A stretch of DNA of 64,000 bases, from the NCBI RefSeq assembly GCF_900184895.1, contig NZ_FXZK01000014.1, positions 1 to 64,000 on the forward strand, read 5' to 3'. Position numbers and translations under genes: made by a program. The stretch comes from Flavimaricola marinus (GTDB lineage Bacteria > Pseudomonadota > Alphaproteobacteria > Rhodobacterales > Rhodobacteraceae). Below, piece by piece: positions 45,352-53,924 of the stretch. How positions within the stretch are numbered: position 1 is the stretch's first letter; every line of letters begins with the position of its first letter. Below the pieces are notes generated by a model. That model was given only the letters and a program-made list of their open reading frames with translations, ran no database searches and was not told where the DNA came from.

Positions 45352-45996
45352 TTAGCCCGCCTCGACGATCTCCTTGCGACGGAACGGGTGCGCCTCGGCA
45401 AAGGCGGGCAGCGCAAGCAACCGCTCGACATATCCCGAAAGGATCGGGAACGGGCTCAGGTCCACGTCAAACGGGCCTCCCGCAACGACGTGGCTGGCCA
45501 GTGCGATATCCGCCAGCCCGACGGTGTCTCCGAACAGGTAGGGGTCCGGCTTGCGGCGCGACAGCCGCGCCTCGTAGGCTGCGGCCCCTTCCGTCAACCA
45601 ATGCCGCGCCCAGCCTTTGACCGCCGCCTCGTCCGCCCCGTGATGCTCGGCCAGTCGCTTGCGGATCCGCGGCACGATCAGCGGGTGGGCGTCGGCAATC
45701 GTGCCCATCGCCAAGGCAATCGCCTCGGCCCGGTCAAACGGATCGGAGGGCAGAAGCGCGGGCCCACCGGGCAACGTGTCGAGATAGTCCAGTATCGCAT
45801 AGGATTGGGTGATCACCCGCCCCTCGACCTCGAGCGCGGGCACGGCGGCATTCGGATTGAGCGCCAGGAAGGCGGCGTCGAATTGATGCCCCTTGAGCAG
45901 ATCGTACTCGATCTCTTCGAACGCGATGCCCTTGAGCAGCAGGGCCACCCGCACCCGATAGGTCGCATTCGACCGCCAATAGCCATGTAGCCGCAT
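45352..45996 (-). CDS. maiA: Maleylacetoacetate isomerase
   Basis: Zeta-class glutathione transferase that isomerises maleylacetoacetate to fumarylacetoacetate, the step between HmgA and FahA. The 214-residue protein shows the zeta motif region YWRSNATYRVRVALLLKGI, NPNAAVPALEVEGRVITQSYAILDYLD (glutathione site) and the C-terminal helical domain with LFGDTVGLADIALASHVV. ATG 45996 gives the normal start. It is on the opposite strand from hmgA and fahA, separated by the CurA-type gene. Confidence 0.9.
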   Translation of the reverse strand: MRLHGYWRSNATYRVRVALLLKGIAFEEIEYDLLKGHQFDAAFLALNPNAAVPALEVEGRVITQSYAILDYLDTLPGGPALLPSDPFDRAEAIALAMGTIADAHPLIVPRIRKRLAEHHGADEAAVKGWARHWLTEGAAAYEARLSRRKPDPYLFGDTVGLADIALASHVVAGGPFDVDLSPFPILSGYVERLLALPAFAEAHPFRRKEIVEAG

Positions 45997-46059
45997 CGGA
46001 CCCTCCCCCAGATCAGTGGACGCGACTATCGGCCAGATCGCCCCGGCGGCCAAATGATT

Positions 46060-46734
46060 TCAGTCTTCGTCGTCGATCAGCGGCTCGATCAACTCCGGCC
46101 CGCTGGCGCGATTGGAATTGACCGCACGGCTGACCCGGTGAAACCGCACGGCACCCTCGGGGGCGGCCTGCATCAAAGTCGCCGCGCCCTTGCCCGCTTC
46201 GCCCAGCCAAAGCGGCCAGTCGGCGGGGTCGAGGATCACCGGCATCCGGTGGTGGATCTGGCTCATCTGGGCATTGGCCCCGGTGGTCACGACCGCGCAA
46301 CTCGTGTGGGCTTCGCCGTCGCGTTCCCACTCCTGCCAGACACCGGCAAAGGCCATCGGCGTGCCGTCGGCTCTGGTGATATACCACGGCAGGCGCACCT
46401 TGTCGGGTGTCACCGTCCATTCGTAGAACCCGGTCGCCACGATCAGGCACCGACGCTCGCGGGCGGCGGCGCGAAAAGCGGGCTTTTCCGCGATTGTCTC
46501 GGCGCGGGCGTTGATGAGCAGCGGACCGCCGCTCGTGGTCTTGTACCAATGTGGCAGAAAGCCCCAACGCATCGGGCGCAGGCGGCGCTCGCCCTCGGCG
46601 CTGGTGACGGTATGGATCTGCACCGTCGGACAGACGTTGTAGTTGGGCACATGCGGCAGATCGTTCGCGGGCGTGGCCTCGAACATCTGCGCCATCGCGT
46701 CATGGGGTAAGGTTATAGCCATTCGTCCGCACAT
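46060..46734 (-). CDS. SOS response-associated peptidase (HMCES/YedK)
   Basis: A 224-residue abasic-site sensor that crosslinks to AP sites in single-stranded DNA through Cys2. The start MCGRMA, INARAET, CLIVATGFYEW and the final HHRMPVIL contain the Cys2, Asn, Glu and His of the active site. ATG 46734 is fixed by the need for Cys at position 2; the longer open frame upstream is not coding. Stand-alone gene without a visible LexA box in the short upstream region. Confidence 0.93.
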   Translation of the reverse strand: MCGRMAITLPHDAMAQMFEATPANDLPHVPNYNVCPTVQIHTVTSAEGERRLRPMRWGFLPHWYKTTSGGPLLINARAETIAEKPAFRAAARERRCLIVATGFYEWTVTPDKVRLPWYITRADGTPMAFAGVWQEWERDGEAHTSCAVVTTGANAQMSQIHHRMPVILDPADWPLWLGEAGKGAATLMQAAPEGAVRFHRVSRAVNSNRASGPELIEPLIDDED

Positions 46735-46782
46735 GCGGCTATCTTGGCCGGAAACCCGACCCAATGTCACGAGGAGCCTGTC

Positions 46783-47151
46783 ATGCGTCCACAAATCGCC
46801 CTTCCCCTGATCCTCGCGGCTTGCGCGGCCGCACCGATGACGCCGGCAGAGGAATACGCCGCAAGCTATGTCGGCTCTTACGGTCCGACGAACCTGTGTG
46901 TCGGGCAGGAGCTGATCGTCGACCTGTGGCCGGACCGGCTGGCCATCGGAGAGACCGCCTGCGATATCGCCAGCATCAGCCGGGCCGAGACCGGGATCAG
47001 CGACGTTGGGCTGAGCGTGGCTCTGGCCAATTGCGCCGCCGAGGGCACCGCGATCCCGAATTTCCGTGTGCGGCTGCTTCAAACGCAAGCGGGACTGACC
47101 TTGGCCAGCCCCACCGACAATTTGATCCTTCAAAGATGCACCGATCTCTGA
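46783..47151 (+). CDS. Small putative lipoprotein
   Basis: A 122-residue exported protein. The very short signal MRPQIALPLILAAC ends in a lipobox with Cys14. The mature part has four further cysteines (NLCVGQ, TACDIA, ANCAAE, QRCTDL), which could form two disulfides. No family recognised. GAGGAGCC before ATG 46783 supports the start; the gene is divergent from the HMCES gene with 48 bp between. Confidence 0.65.
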   Translation: MRPQIALPLILAACAAAPMTPAEEYAASYVGSYGPTNLCVGQELIVDLWPDRLAIGETACDIASISRAETGISDVGLSVALANCAAEGTAIPNFRVRLLQTQAGLTLASPTDNLILQRCTDL

Positions 47152-47169
47152 CCGGCGCATCTATGGGTC

Positions 47170-48729
47170 TTACTTCATGGTGATGCGACCATCGGTGTAG
47201 GGCGCATATGGGCCCTGCTCCTGCAGGTATTCGATCACCACATCGGCCAGATCGGGGCCAAAGTCGTAAGCGTTTTCAGCATCGACGAACATCGAGTAGC
47301 CGTCGCCGCCGTTGCGCACGAAGTTGTTGGACACGACGCCGTAGGTCGCCGCCGGATCAATCGGCTCACCGCCGACCATAACATCGGAGACACGGCTGCC
47401 CGGCTCCGTGCTCAGATCGAAGGTGTAGGACATGCCTGCCACCTGCGGGAACCGGCCAGAGCCGTCTTCGTGCTGGCTGACGCCATTCTCGAGCGCATCC
47501 AGCATGGTCTGACCACTGACGAAGAAGGTGGACAGCGTGTTCTGGAACGGCAGCACCGTGAGGACTTCGCCCTTGGTGATCTCGCCGGCTTCGATGTTGG
47601 CGCGGATACCGCCCGAGTTCATGAACCCGATCTGGATGCCCTGATCGGCCACGCGGGCCAGCATCGCATCCGCGATCAGGTTGCCACCGGAGCATTCCTC
47701 GGCCCGGCAGACACCACGATCCCCAACGATCATCTCGGCAGCCTCAGCGACCACCTCGTTGCGGATTTCGTCGAGCGGCACGGCCAACTCGTCGATCCGC
47801 GCAACCGAGGCTTCGTCTTCGGTGACGCTGGCATCCATGATGATCGGCTCGCCGACGGCTTCGGTGATGACACCGTCGTCGTCGAAGGTCACGTTCAACT
47901 CGCCCAGGAATTTGCCGTAGGCGTAAGCCTGCACGATTGCCGTGTCACCGACCATGATCGGATAAGGCCCTTCGGCGTCTTCGATCGTGTTCGACAGCAG
48001 GGTGTTGTCGTGGCCGCCGACGATCACGTCAACGCCGGTGGTCTCTTCGGCAACCCGGATATCGACGTTCAGACCAGAGTGGCTGAGCACGATGATCTTG
48101 TTCACGCCGTCGGCGGCGAGGGCGTCGACTTGCGCCTGAACTGCAGCCACCGGATCGGAGAAGGTGACATTCGGGCCCGGCGAGGCAAGCTCGTGGGTGT
48201 TTTCCGGTGTCAGGCCGATCAGGCCGATCCGCTCGCCGCCACGCTCGATCACGGTCGAGGGCATGATTGCCTCATGAAGCAGCGGCTCGCCTGCAAATTC
48301 AGCATTCGACATCAGCACGGGGAATTCGACCGAATCGACGAAGCCACGCAGAACCTCGGGGCCGTCGTCGAATTCGTGGTTGCCCACGGTCATTGCATCA
48401 TAGCCCATCAGGTTCATGAACTCGGCTGCCATGGCACCTTTGTAGTAGGTGTAGAACAGCGTGCCTTGGAACTGGTCGCCGCCGTCCACGAGGATCGAGT
48501 TGTTCGACCGCGCACGGGCCTCGGCAACGGCCGTCACCAGACGGGCAGAGCCGCCAAAGCATTCGCCCGCGGTGTTGTCTTCGTCGGAGCATCCGCTGTC
48601 GAACCGGCTGATCGGCTCGAAGCGCGCGTGAAAGTCGTTGGTGTGCAAAATCGTCAGCGAATAGTCCGCTGCCGCGCCGCTGGCCGACAGCGCAAGCGCA
48701 CAGGATGACAGGAAAAATCTGGAAAGCAT
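47170..48729 (-). CDS. Periplasmic 5'-nucleotidase / UDP-sugar hydrolase (UshA family)
   Basis: A 519-residue exported metallophosphoesterase. A Sec signal (1-22) leads into LTILHTNDFHARFEP (Asp-His metal pair), VDGGDQFQG, VGNHEFDDG, VLSHSGLN and VGGHDN, the complete calcineurin-like metal site. The C-terminal nucleotide-binding domain has GGIRANIEAGEITKGEVLTVLPFQNTL and VVSNNFVRNGGDGYSMF. It releases nucleosides and phosphate from extracellular nucleotides. It ends 18 bp from the convergent lipoprotein gene. Confidence 0.93.
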   Translation of the reverse strand: MLSRFFLSSCALALSASGAAADYSLTILHTNDFHARFEPISRFDSGCSDEDNTAGECFGGSARLVTAVAEARARSNNSILVDGGDQFQGTLFYTYYKGAMAAEFMNLMGYDAMTVGNHEFDDGPEVLRGFVDSVEFPVLMSNAEFAGEPLLHEAIMPSTVIERGGERIGLIGLTPENTHELASPGPNVTFSDPVAAVQAQVDALAADGVNKIIVLSHSGLNVDIRVAEETTGVDVIVGGHDNTLLSNTIEDAEGPYPIMVGDTAIVQAYAYGKFLGELNVTFDDDGVITEAVGEPIIMDASVTEDEASVARIDELAVPLDEIRNEVVAEAAEMIVGDRGVCRAEECSGGNLIADAMLARVADQGIQIGFMNSGGIRANIEAGEITKGEVLTVLPFQNTLSTFFVSGQTMLDALENGVSQHEDGSGRFPQVAGMSYTFDLSTEPGSRVSDVMVGGEPIDPAATYGVVSNNFVRNGGDGYSMFVDAENAYDFGPDLADVVIEYLQEQGPYAPYTDGRITMK

Positions 48730-49034
48730 ATGTAGGAACCCCCTAGGTTGGACTGCGGCTTAGATTGGGCCGGATGGAAGCGCGTGTCAAAGCCCCTCTC
48801 GGCTTGCCCTAACGTCGCGCTGTGAAACTTTTGCGACGCCATCTGCCCTGTTCTTCTGACAGTGGCTGATCGGCGGCCGCGCCATTCCAAGATACTGGCG
48901 AGCGATGAAATGGAACGCCAGCCCAAAATGGCGCGGTCGAGCCGGTGCGATAGCCGGACCCCAACGCTGCATGAGCAGCCGGCTGTCGAAAGCAGTCCTT
49001 GACCACGCGCAGACACCCCGGCAAGACAGCGGCC
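48730..49034. other. 305-bp intergenic region without a convincing gene
   Basis: Holds the divergent promoters of the UshA-type gene and of the DUF952-pyrD pair. ORFs crossing it are short shadow frames. No tRNA, riboswitch or strong palindrome was recognised. Confidence 0.6.
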
Positions 49035-49370
49035 ATGATGATTTACAAACTCTTCCTGCCCGCCGAATGGGCCGAGCTGCAGGCCAACGGCCAGACGGCC
49101 GGCGCCCCCATCGACATTGCCGACGGCTACGTGCATTTCTCGACCGCCAAACAGGTCGCCGAGACCGCCGAGAAATACTTCTCAGGCGTCGAGGGCCTCG
49201 TGCTGCTCGGGCTCGACGCCGCGCCGCTGGAGGCGGATCTGAAATGGGAGCCGTCGCGCGGTGGCGCCCTGTTTCCGCATCTTTACCGCGAGTTGCGCCT
49301 CTCCGATGTGACCTGGGACAAGGTCCTGCCATGGGACGGGACGCGCCACATCTTTCCCGAACTGGCATGA
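49035..49370 (+). CDS. DUF952 family protein
   Basis: A 111-residue protein of the DUF952 family, recognised by [17 protein letters not shown] near the start, [20 protein letters not shown] and [23 protein letters not shown]. The fold resembles small ADP-ribosyl-transferase or RNA 2'-phosphotransferase-like domains; function is unknown. It starts MMIYKLF at ATG 49035 or three bases later. Its stop overlaps the pyrD start by ATGA, a linkage I believe is frequent in Rhodobacteraceae. Confidence 0.85.
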   Translation: MMIYKLFLPAEWAELQANGQTAGAPIDIADGYVHFSTAKQVAETAEKYFSGVEGLVLLGLDAAPLEADLKWEPSRGGALFPHLYRELRLSDVTWDKVLPWDGTRHIFPELA

Positions 49371-50419
49371 AGCTCCTCGAAAAAGCCGGCCTTGCCGCGC
49401 TGCGCCGGATTGATCCGGAGGCGGCTCACGGATTGGCGCTGCGCGCGCTTAACTCCGGACTGGCCGACCGGGCCGGCCCGGTCACTTCACCGCGGCTGCG
49501 CTGTTCCTTCGGCGGCCTCGACCTGCCCAATCCGATCGGCCTTGCCGCCGGCTTCGACAAGAATGCGACGGCGGTGCATGCGCTTTCCAGAACCGGCTTC
49601 GGTTTCTTGGAGGTGGGCGCCGCCACCCCGCGCCCGCAACCCGGCAACCCCCGCCCGCGCCTGTTCCGGCTGACCGAGGACAAGGCCGCGATCAATCGCT
49701 TCGGATTCAACAACGACGGGATGGAGGCCATCTCTGCCCGCCTCGCACAGCGGCCAGAGGGCAGTATCGTCGGCCTCAACCTCGGGGCCAACAAGGACAG
49801 CGATGACCGCGCCGCCGATTTCGCCAAAGTGCTGCGGCACTGTGGGACGCGGATCGATTTCGCCACCGTCAACGTCTCGTCGCCGAACACCGAGAAACTG
49901 CGCGACCTGCAGGGCAAGGACGCGCTCGCGGCCCTGCTGGACGGCGTGATGCAGGCGAACGGCGATCTGGCCAAGCCGCTGCCGATCTTTCTCAAGATCG
50001 CCCCTGATCTCACCGATCAGGACTTGGCCGACATCGCAGAGGTTGCCACCGGCGCCAACCTCGCCGGGATCATCGCTACCAACACCACGCTCGACCGGAA
50101 TGGTTTGAAAAGTGCACACAAGGACGAAAAGGGCGGCCTGTCCGGCCAACCCCTGTTCGAAAAGTCCACGCGCACTCTGGCAAAGCTCTCCACGCTGACG
50201 GCACTCCCGTTGATCGGCGTCGGCGGGATCGGCACCGCCGAGCAAGCCTATGCCAAAATCCGGGCCGGTGCGCACGCGGTGCAGCTCTACACGGCCTTGG
50301 TCTATGGCGGCATCAGCCTCGCCCGCGACATCGCAACCGGCCTCGACGCGCTGCTCGCGCGGGACGGCTATACCTGCGTCAAGGATGCAATCGGCACCGA
50401 CAAGGCACCATGGCTCTGA
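49367..50419 (+). CDS. pyrD: Dihydroorotate dehydrogenase (quinone), class 2
   Basis: Membrane-associated flavoenzyme of pyrimidine synthesis, passing electrons to quinone. The 350-residue protein has the N-terminal helical extension of class 2 ([26 protein letters not shown]), then [18 protein letters not shown], the FMN region [32 protein letters not shown] and the catalytic-loop serine in [15 protein letters not shown], as expected for class 2. ATG 49367 overlaps the DUF952 stop. Confidence 0.96.
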   Translation: MKLLEKAGLAALRRIDPEAAHGLALRALNSGLADRAGPVTSPRLRCSFGGLDLPNPIGLAAGFDKNATAVHALSRTGFGFLEVGAATPRPQPGNPRPRLFRLTEDKAAINRFGFNNDGMEAISARLAQRPEGSIVGLNLGANKDSDDRAADFAKVLRHCGTRIDFATVNVSSPNTEKLRDLQGKDALAALLDGVMQANGDLAKPLPIFLKIAPDLTDQDLADIAEVATGANLAGIIATNTTLDRNGLKSAHKDEKGGLSGQPLFEKSTRTLAKLSTLTALPLIGVGGIGTAEQAYAKIRAGAHAVQLYTALVYGGISLARDIATGLDALLARDGYTCVKDAIGTDKAPWL

Positions 50420-50420
50420 C

Positions 50421-50475
50421 CTTCAACTTGGCCGAAAAACTCCGGGGGACGCCGCAGGCGGGGGGCAGCGCCCCC
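50421..50475. repeat. Dispersed intergenic repeat with hairpin, copy 2
   Basis: CTTCAACTTGGCCGAAAAACTCCGGGGG begins (50421-50448, given here in two parts: CTTCAACTTGGCCG and AAAAACTCCGGGGG) and is followed by the stem GGGGGC/GCCCCC at 50461-50475. It closely matches the element at 56183 and, inverted, at 56006. It lies between convergent pyrD and the MATE gene and reaches the latter's last codon. Confidence 0.65.
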
Positions 50476-51803
50476 TAGTCCAGCACCGCCCGCTCCAACG
50501 CCGGGTAGCGCAGCGCAAGGGTCAGCCCGCGCAGGGCAAAGCTCAGAAGCATCGCCGCCCAAAGCCCGTGATTGCCGAAACCGGCCATCAACGGATAGGC
50601 GACGACGAAATAGCCCAGCGCCGACAGCGCCATCATGTTGCGCATGTCACGGGTCCGGGTCGCGCCGATGAAGATACCGTCCAGCATCCACGGGACCACC
50701 CCCACCAACGGCGCAAGCACCATCCATGCCAGATAGGCGCGCGCGGCGGCCCGCACGTCGGAGGCCGTGGTCATCACGTCGATCAACGCCCCGCCAAAGA
50801 GCGCGAACCCGACCGCCAGACCGATGCAGACGATGCCGCCCCAAAGGCTTGCCAGCGCCGCCCCGCGCCGCAACGCCGCCCGGGCGCGCGCACCAAACGC
50901 CTGTCCCACGATCGCCTCGGCGGCAAAGGCAAAGCCATCCAGCGCATAGGCGGTGATGCTCAGGAACTGCAAAAGCACCTGATTGGCGGCGAGCTGCACA
51001 TCACCCAGCCCCGCCCCCCAGAACAGAAAGCTGACGAAGATCGCCTGCAACAGCACCGATCTGAGCAGGATGTCGCCGTTGACGCTGGCCATGCGCCGCA
51101 ATTGCGGCATATCGAACACCTGCCCCCAATCGCGCCACGCCGGAACGGCGAAGGCCGCACGGCAGAGCCACAGTCCTAGGCCGAGCCCAGTCCATTCCGC
51201 CAGAAATGTGGCTGCCGCCACGCCCTGCACGCCCCACCCGAGGCCCAGCACGAACCACAGATCCAGACCGACGTTCAGCCCGTTCATCCAGACCTGCAAC
51301 ACGAGCACCGCCCGCGTCCGCTCTTGCGCGATCAGCCAGCCGGTAATGCCGTAGAGCGCGATCGCCGCCGGAGCCGACCAGATCCGGATCGCCATATAGT
51401 CGCGGGCCAGTGCCTCGACCTCCGCGCTGGCGGGCGACACCTGAAAGCCACCCCAGAAGAGCAGGCCCTGCAACGCGATCAATGTGGCGCCGGCCCCGAA
51501 ACCGATCATCAGAACGCGCGACAGCAAAGCAGCGACTTCGGCCCGGTCGCCTGCGCCCAGCGCCTGACTTGTCAGCCCCGTCGTGCCCATGCGCAGAAAG
51601 CCGAACACCCAGTAGACAGCGGTCAGGATGATCGCCCCGATCCCCACCGCCCCGATGGGTGCGGCCTCGCCCAGCTGCCCGACCACCCCGGTGTCCACCG
51701 CCCCGAGGATCGGCACCGTCGCATTCGACAGCACGATCGGCACGGCAATCGCGAGGATCCGGCGATGGGTGATCGGACCGGCCACCGCCGCCGTCTCAGC
51801 CAT
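50475..51803 (-). CDS. MATE family efflux transporter (DinF-like)
   Basis: A 442-residue multidrug/toxin antiporter with twelve predicted helices in two related halves (ITHRRILAIAVPIVLSNATVPILGAVDTGVVGQLG ... and LRRMASVNGDILLRSVLLQAIFVSFLF). The DinF-type start and the acidic and polar residues of helix 1 suggest a proton- or sodium-coupled exporter. It overlaps the upstream thioesterase gene by eight bases, so the two thioesterases and the pump form one operon. Confidence 0.9.
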   Translation of the reverse strand: MAETAAVAGPITHRRILAIAVPIVLSNATVPILGAVDTGVVGQLGEAAPIGAVGIGAIILTAVYWVFGFLRMGTTGLTSQALGAGDRAEVAALLSRVLMIGFGAGATLIALQGLLFWGGFQVSPASAEVEALARDYMAIRIWSAPAAIALYGITGWLIAQERTRAVLVLQVWMNGLNVGLDLWFVLGLGWGVQGVAAATFLAEWTGLGLGLWLCRAAFAVPAWRDWGQVFDMPQLRRMASVNGDILLRSVLLQAIFVSFLFWGAGLGDVQLAANQVLLQFLSITAYALDGFAFAAEAIVGQAFGARARAALRRGAALASLWGGIVCIGLAVGFALFGGALIDVMTTASDVRAAARAYLAWMVLAPLVGVVPWMLDGIFIGATRTRDMRNMMALSALGYFVVAYPLMAGFGNHGLWAAMLLSFALRGLTLALRYPALERAVLD

Positions 51804-52281
51804 CGCTGGCCGGCATCAGGAAATGCCCGGTGGCCTGCGCGAACAGACGGGACCGGTTGTCCTGCCAGGCCTCGACATGCACCGAGGCATAGCGGCGCCC
51901 GGACCGGTTCACCCGTGCGCGGGCATAGGCATCGCGCGGCAATCCGGCGCGCAAATAGTCCACGGTGAAATCAATCGTCTTGGGCAATCGGATCGGGCCG
52001 GCATCGCGGCCCTCGGATTCCATTGCCTCCCAGCGCATCGCCCACGCCAGCTCGATGATCGCCGCGACCTCCAGAAAGGCCGCCGTGGCGCCGCCGTGGA
52101 GCGCGGGGAGCGTGGGATTGCCGATCAGTAGATCCGCAAAGGGCATGATCGCGGTCAGCTCGTCGCCGCGGCGCTCGAACTCGATCCCCAGAAGCTGGAT
52201 ATAGGGCACCCCGCCGACGAGGTCCTGCAACGCCGCATCGCGCCGTTGCTTGATCACCTGAACAGGCTCGGGTCTCTTCAT
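51796..52281 (-). CDS. PaaI-family hotdog thioesterase 1
   Basis: A 161-residue hotdog-fold acyl-CoA thioesterase. The segment [21 protein letters not shown] has the HGG motif of the PaaI/4HBT family, with the acidic residue usual in the helix. ATG 52281 overlaps the stop of the second thioesterase gene by ATGA. Paired with another thioesterase just upstream; tandem pairs of this family are common in alphaproteobacteria and are of unproven substrate. Confidence 0.87.
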   Translation of the reverse strand: MKRPEPVQVIKQRRDAALQDLVGGVPYIQLLGIEFERRGDELTAIMPFADLLIGNPTLPALHGGATAAFLEVAAIIELAWAMRWEAMESEGRDAGPIRLPKTIDFTVDYLRAGLPRDAYARARVNRSGRRYASVHVEAWQDNRSRLFAQATGHFLMPASDG

Positions 52282-52727
52282 GACGATGGCTCCACGGTAA
52301 AGGCTCCGGTGGCGGTGGCCACCGGCCTGTCCGTGTCTTCGTCGGTCGCCGTCGCGCGAACGAAGGCGACGCTCCGGGTCATGTGATAGCATTCGGCCGT
52401 CGCCGTGATCGTCTGGCCGGGCGTCGCCGGACGCATGTAGTCGATCCGCAGGTCCAGCGTGGCCGTGCTCAACGGCGCGGCGGAGTGCGCCATCACCGCC
52501 GCACCGCCGCAGGTGTCCATCAGCGCCGAAACCGCCCCGCCATGGATCACCCCAGTGTCCGGATCGCCGACCAGCTTGGCCGCATAGGGCATGTCGATGA
52601 CCGCTCTGCCGCCACCCACATCCAGCAGCCTCATGCCAAGTGCCTGCGAATGCGGCAAAACCTGGATGAACGCCTCCGCCAGCGCCTTCTGCCGTTTCCT
52701 GATGGCCTCGTCGTTGCTGTCTTGCAT
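52278..52727 (-). CDS. PaaI-family hotdog thioesterase 2
   Basis: A 149-residue hotdog thioesterase with [19 protein letters not shown], the family catalytic segment including Asp in the helix, and [37 protein letters not shown]. Substrate probably a short, branched or aromatic acyl-CoA. ATG 52727 follows AAGGGGCG. First gene of thioesterase 2 - thioesterase 1 - MATE; transcribed away from the MerR gene at 52866. Confidence 0.88.
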   Translation of the reverse strand: MQDSNDEAIRKRQKALAEAFIQVLPHSQALGMRLLDVGGGRAVIDMPYAAKLVGDPDTGVIHGGAVSALMDTCGGAAVMAHSAAPLSTATLDLRIDYMRPATPGQTITATAECYHMTRSVAFVRATATDEDTDRPVATATGAFTVEPSS

Positions 52728-52865
52728 TGTTCGCCCCTTGTTGCCCCTGTTTTGGCCCTCTGCCGCCGGCGGCGCAAGAGCCATCACCACGCCGAGAGAT
52801 CCACAGACAATGAGTTGCCCCACCCCGGGCAGAGCACTAAACTGTAAACCGTAGGGAGAATACCG

Positions 52866-53237
52866 ATGTCTGAAACGCCTCGTCTGTCATTCAAAGAGAT
52901 GTGTGCCAAATTCGACGTCACACCGCGCACGTTGCGGTATTACGAGTATATCGAGTTGCTCACACCCGAAAAGGAAGGCCGCTCGCGGTTCTACGGGCCG
53001 CGCGAACTGGCTCGGATGACGCTGATTCTGCGCGGTCGCCGGTTTGGCTTTGCGCTTGAGGACATCCGGCAGTGGCTGCTGATCTACGAAAAGGAAGGCA
53101 CACAGGCGCAGATGCGCAAGTGGATCGATCTGGCCGACCGGCAGATGGCCGAATTGCAGGAACAGCGGCAGCAACTCGACGAGACGATGGACGAGCTCAG
53201 GCGCCTGCGCGACGAAACGGCCGTCACCCTAGACTAA
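52866..53237 (+). CDS. MerR family regulator 1
   Basis: A 123-residue MerR protein. The winged helix [36 protein letters not shown] is followed by a long coiled-coil dimer helix ([24 protein letters not shown]) and no cysteine metal site, as in regulators of organic-ligand or acyl-CoA response. It differs in detail from the second MerR gene but shares the RTLR-YYE and [10 protein letters not shown] segments, suggesting duplication. GTAGGGAGAAT before the ATG. Confidence 0.9.
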   Translation: MSETPRLSFKEMCAKFDVTPRTLRYYEYIELLTPEKEGRSRFYGPRELARMTLILRGRRFGFALEDIRQWLLIYEKEGTQAQMRKWIDLADRQMAELQEQRQQLDETMDELRRLRDETAVTLD

Positions 53238-53389
53238 CCTCAGCCCGCCCCGGATTCGTCCGAATTATGGGGGAAATCGCTGAATTTCTCCCCCCGGCCT
53301 GCCGCATCGCGGGGTCATTAAATTGCGCTTGCCCCTGCGTTACCTTTGCTGACCTTTCGTCACCCGAAAAATGACGCCGCGTTACATTT

Positions 53390-53399
53390 ACGTTAACGT
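53390..53399. promoter_or_regulatory. Candidate operator ACGTTAACGT before MerR regulator 2
   Basis: Perfect 10-bp palindrome within TTTACGTTAACGTCA, 73 bp before MerR gene 2. MerR-type LiuR regulators of branched-chain and fatty-acid catabolism bind motifs of TTTACGT-N-ACGTAAA type, so it is a good candidate for autoregulation and control of the acyl-CoA dehydrogenase operon. A direct repeat ACCTTTGCT flanks it (53342 and 53401). Confidence 0.6.
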
Positions 53400-53471
53400 C
53401 ACCTTTGCTTGTAAGGTTGCTCCAAACCACGCACCTGACCCTCTGACGTTTGAATGACGAGGCTAGGGAAA

Positions 53472-53885
53472 ATGGCAACCAACACGGCGAATGAAACAAC
53501 CATGACGATCCGCGAAATGTGTGACACCTACGATGTGACGCCACGCACCTTGCGGTTCTATGAATCGAAAGAGCTGCTGTTTCCGCTCCGGCAGGGCACG
53601 AAACGGCTGTTCACCAAGCGCGACCGGGCGCGGCTCAAGCTGATCCTGCGAGGCAAGCGGTTCGGCTTCAGCCTCGAAGAGATCCGGCAACTGCTCGACA
53701 TGTATGACATGGGCGATCAGGGCGGGGCGCAACTGGCCAAGACATACGATCTGGCCGCCAAGCATCTCGCCGAGATGGAGGCCCAGCGCGACGAACTGCA
53801 ACAGGCCATCGAAGAGCTGAAGAGCCAGATGGAATGGGGCGCCGCAGAAATGGCCCGATTGGGCATCAAAGAAAGCGCGGCCTAG
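53472..53885 (+). CDS. MerR family regulator 2 (LiuR-like)
   Basis: A 137-residue MerR protein with [61 protein letters not shown] (given as family segment) and a C-terminal coiled coil; no metal cysteines. Position directly before an acyl-CoA dehydrogenase, 40 bp on, is that of LiuR-type regulators of acyl-CoA use. ATG 53472 follows CTAGGGAAA; an ATG six codons earlier lacks a ribosome site. Likely binds the palindrome at 53390. Confidence 0.87.
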   Translation: MATNTANETTMTIREMCDTYDVTPRTLRFYESKELLFPLRQGTKRLFTKRDRARLKLILRGKRFGFSLEEIRQLLDMYDMGDQGGAQLAKTYDLAAKHLAEMEAQRDELQQAIEELKSQMEWGAAEMARLGIKESAA

Positions 53886-53924
53886 AACCGGCCGCCGCAC
53901 AGGACACAAACGGGAGAGACCTTA

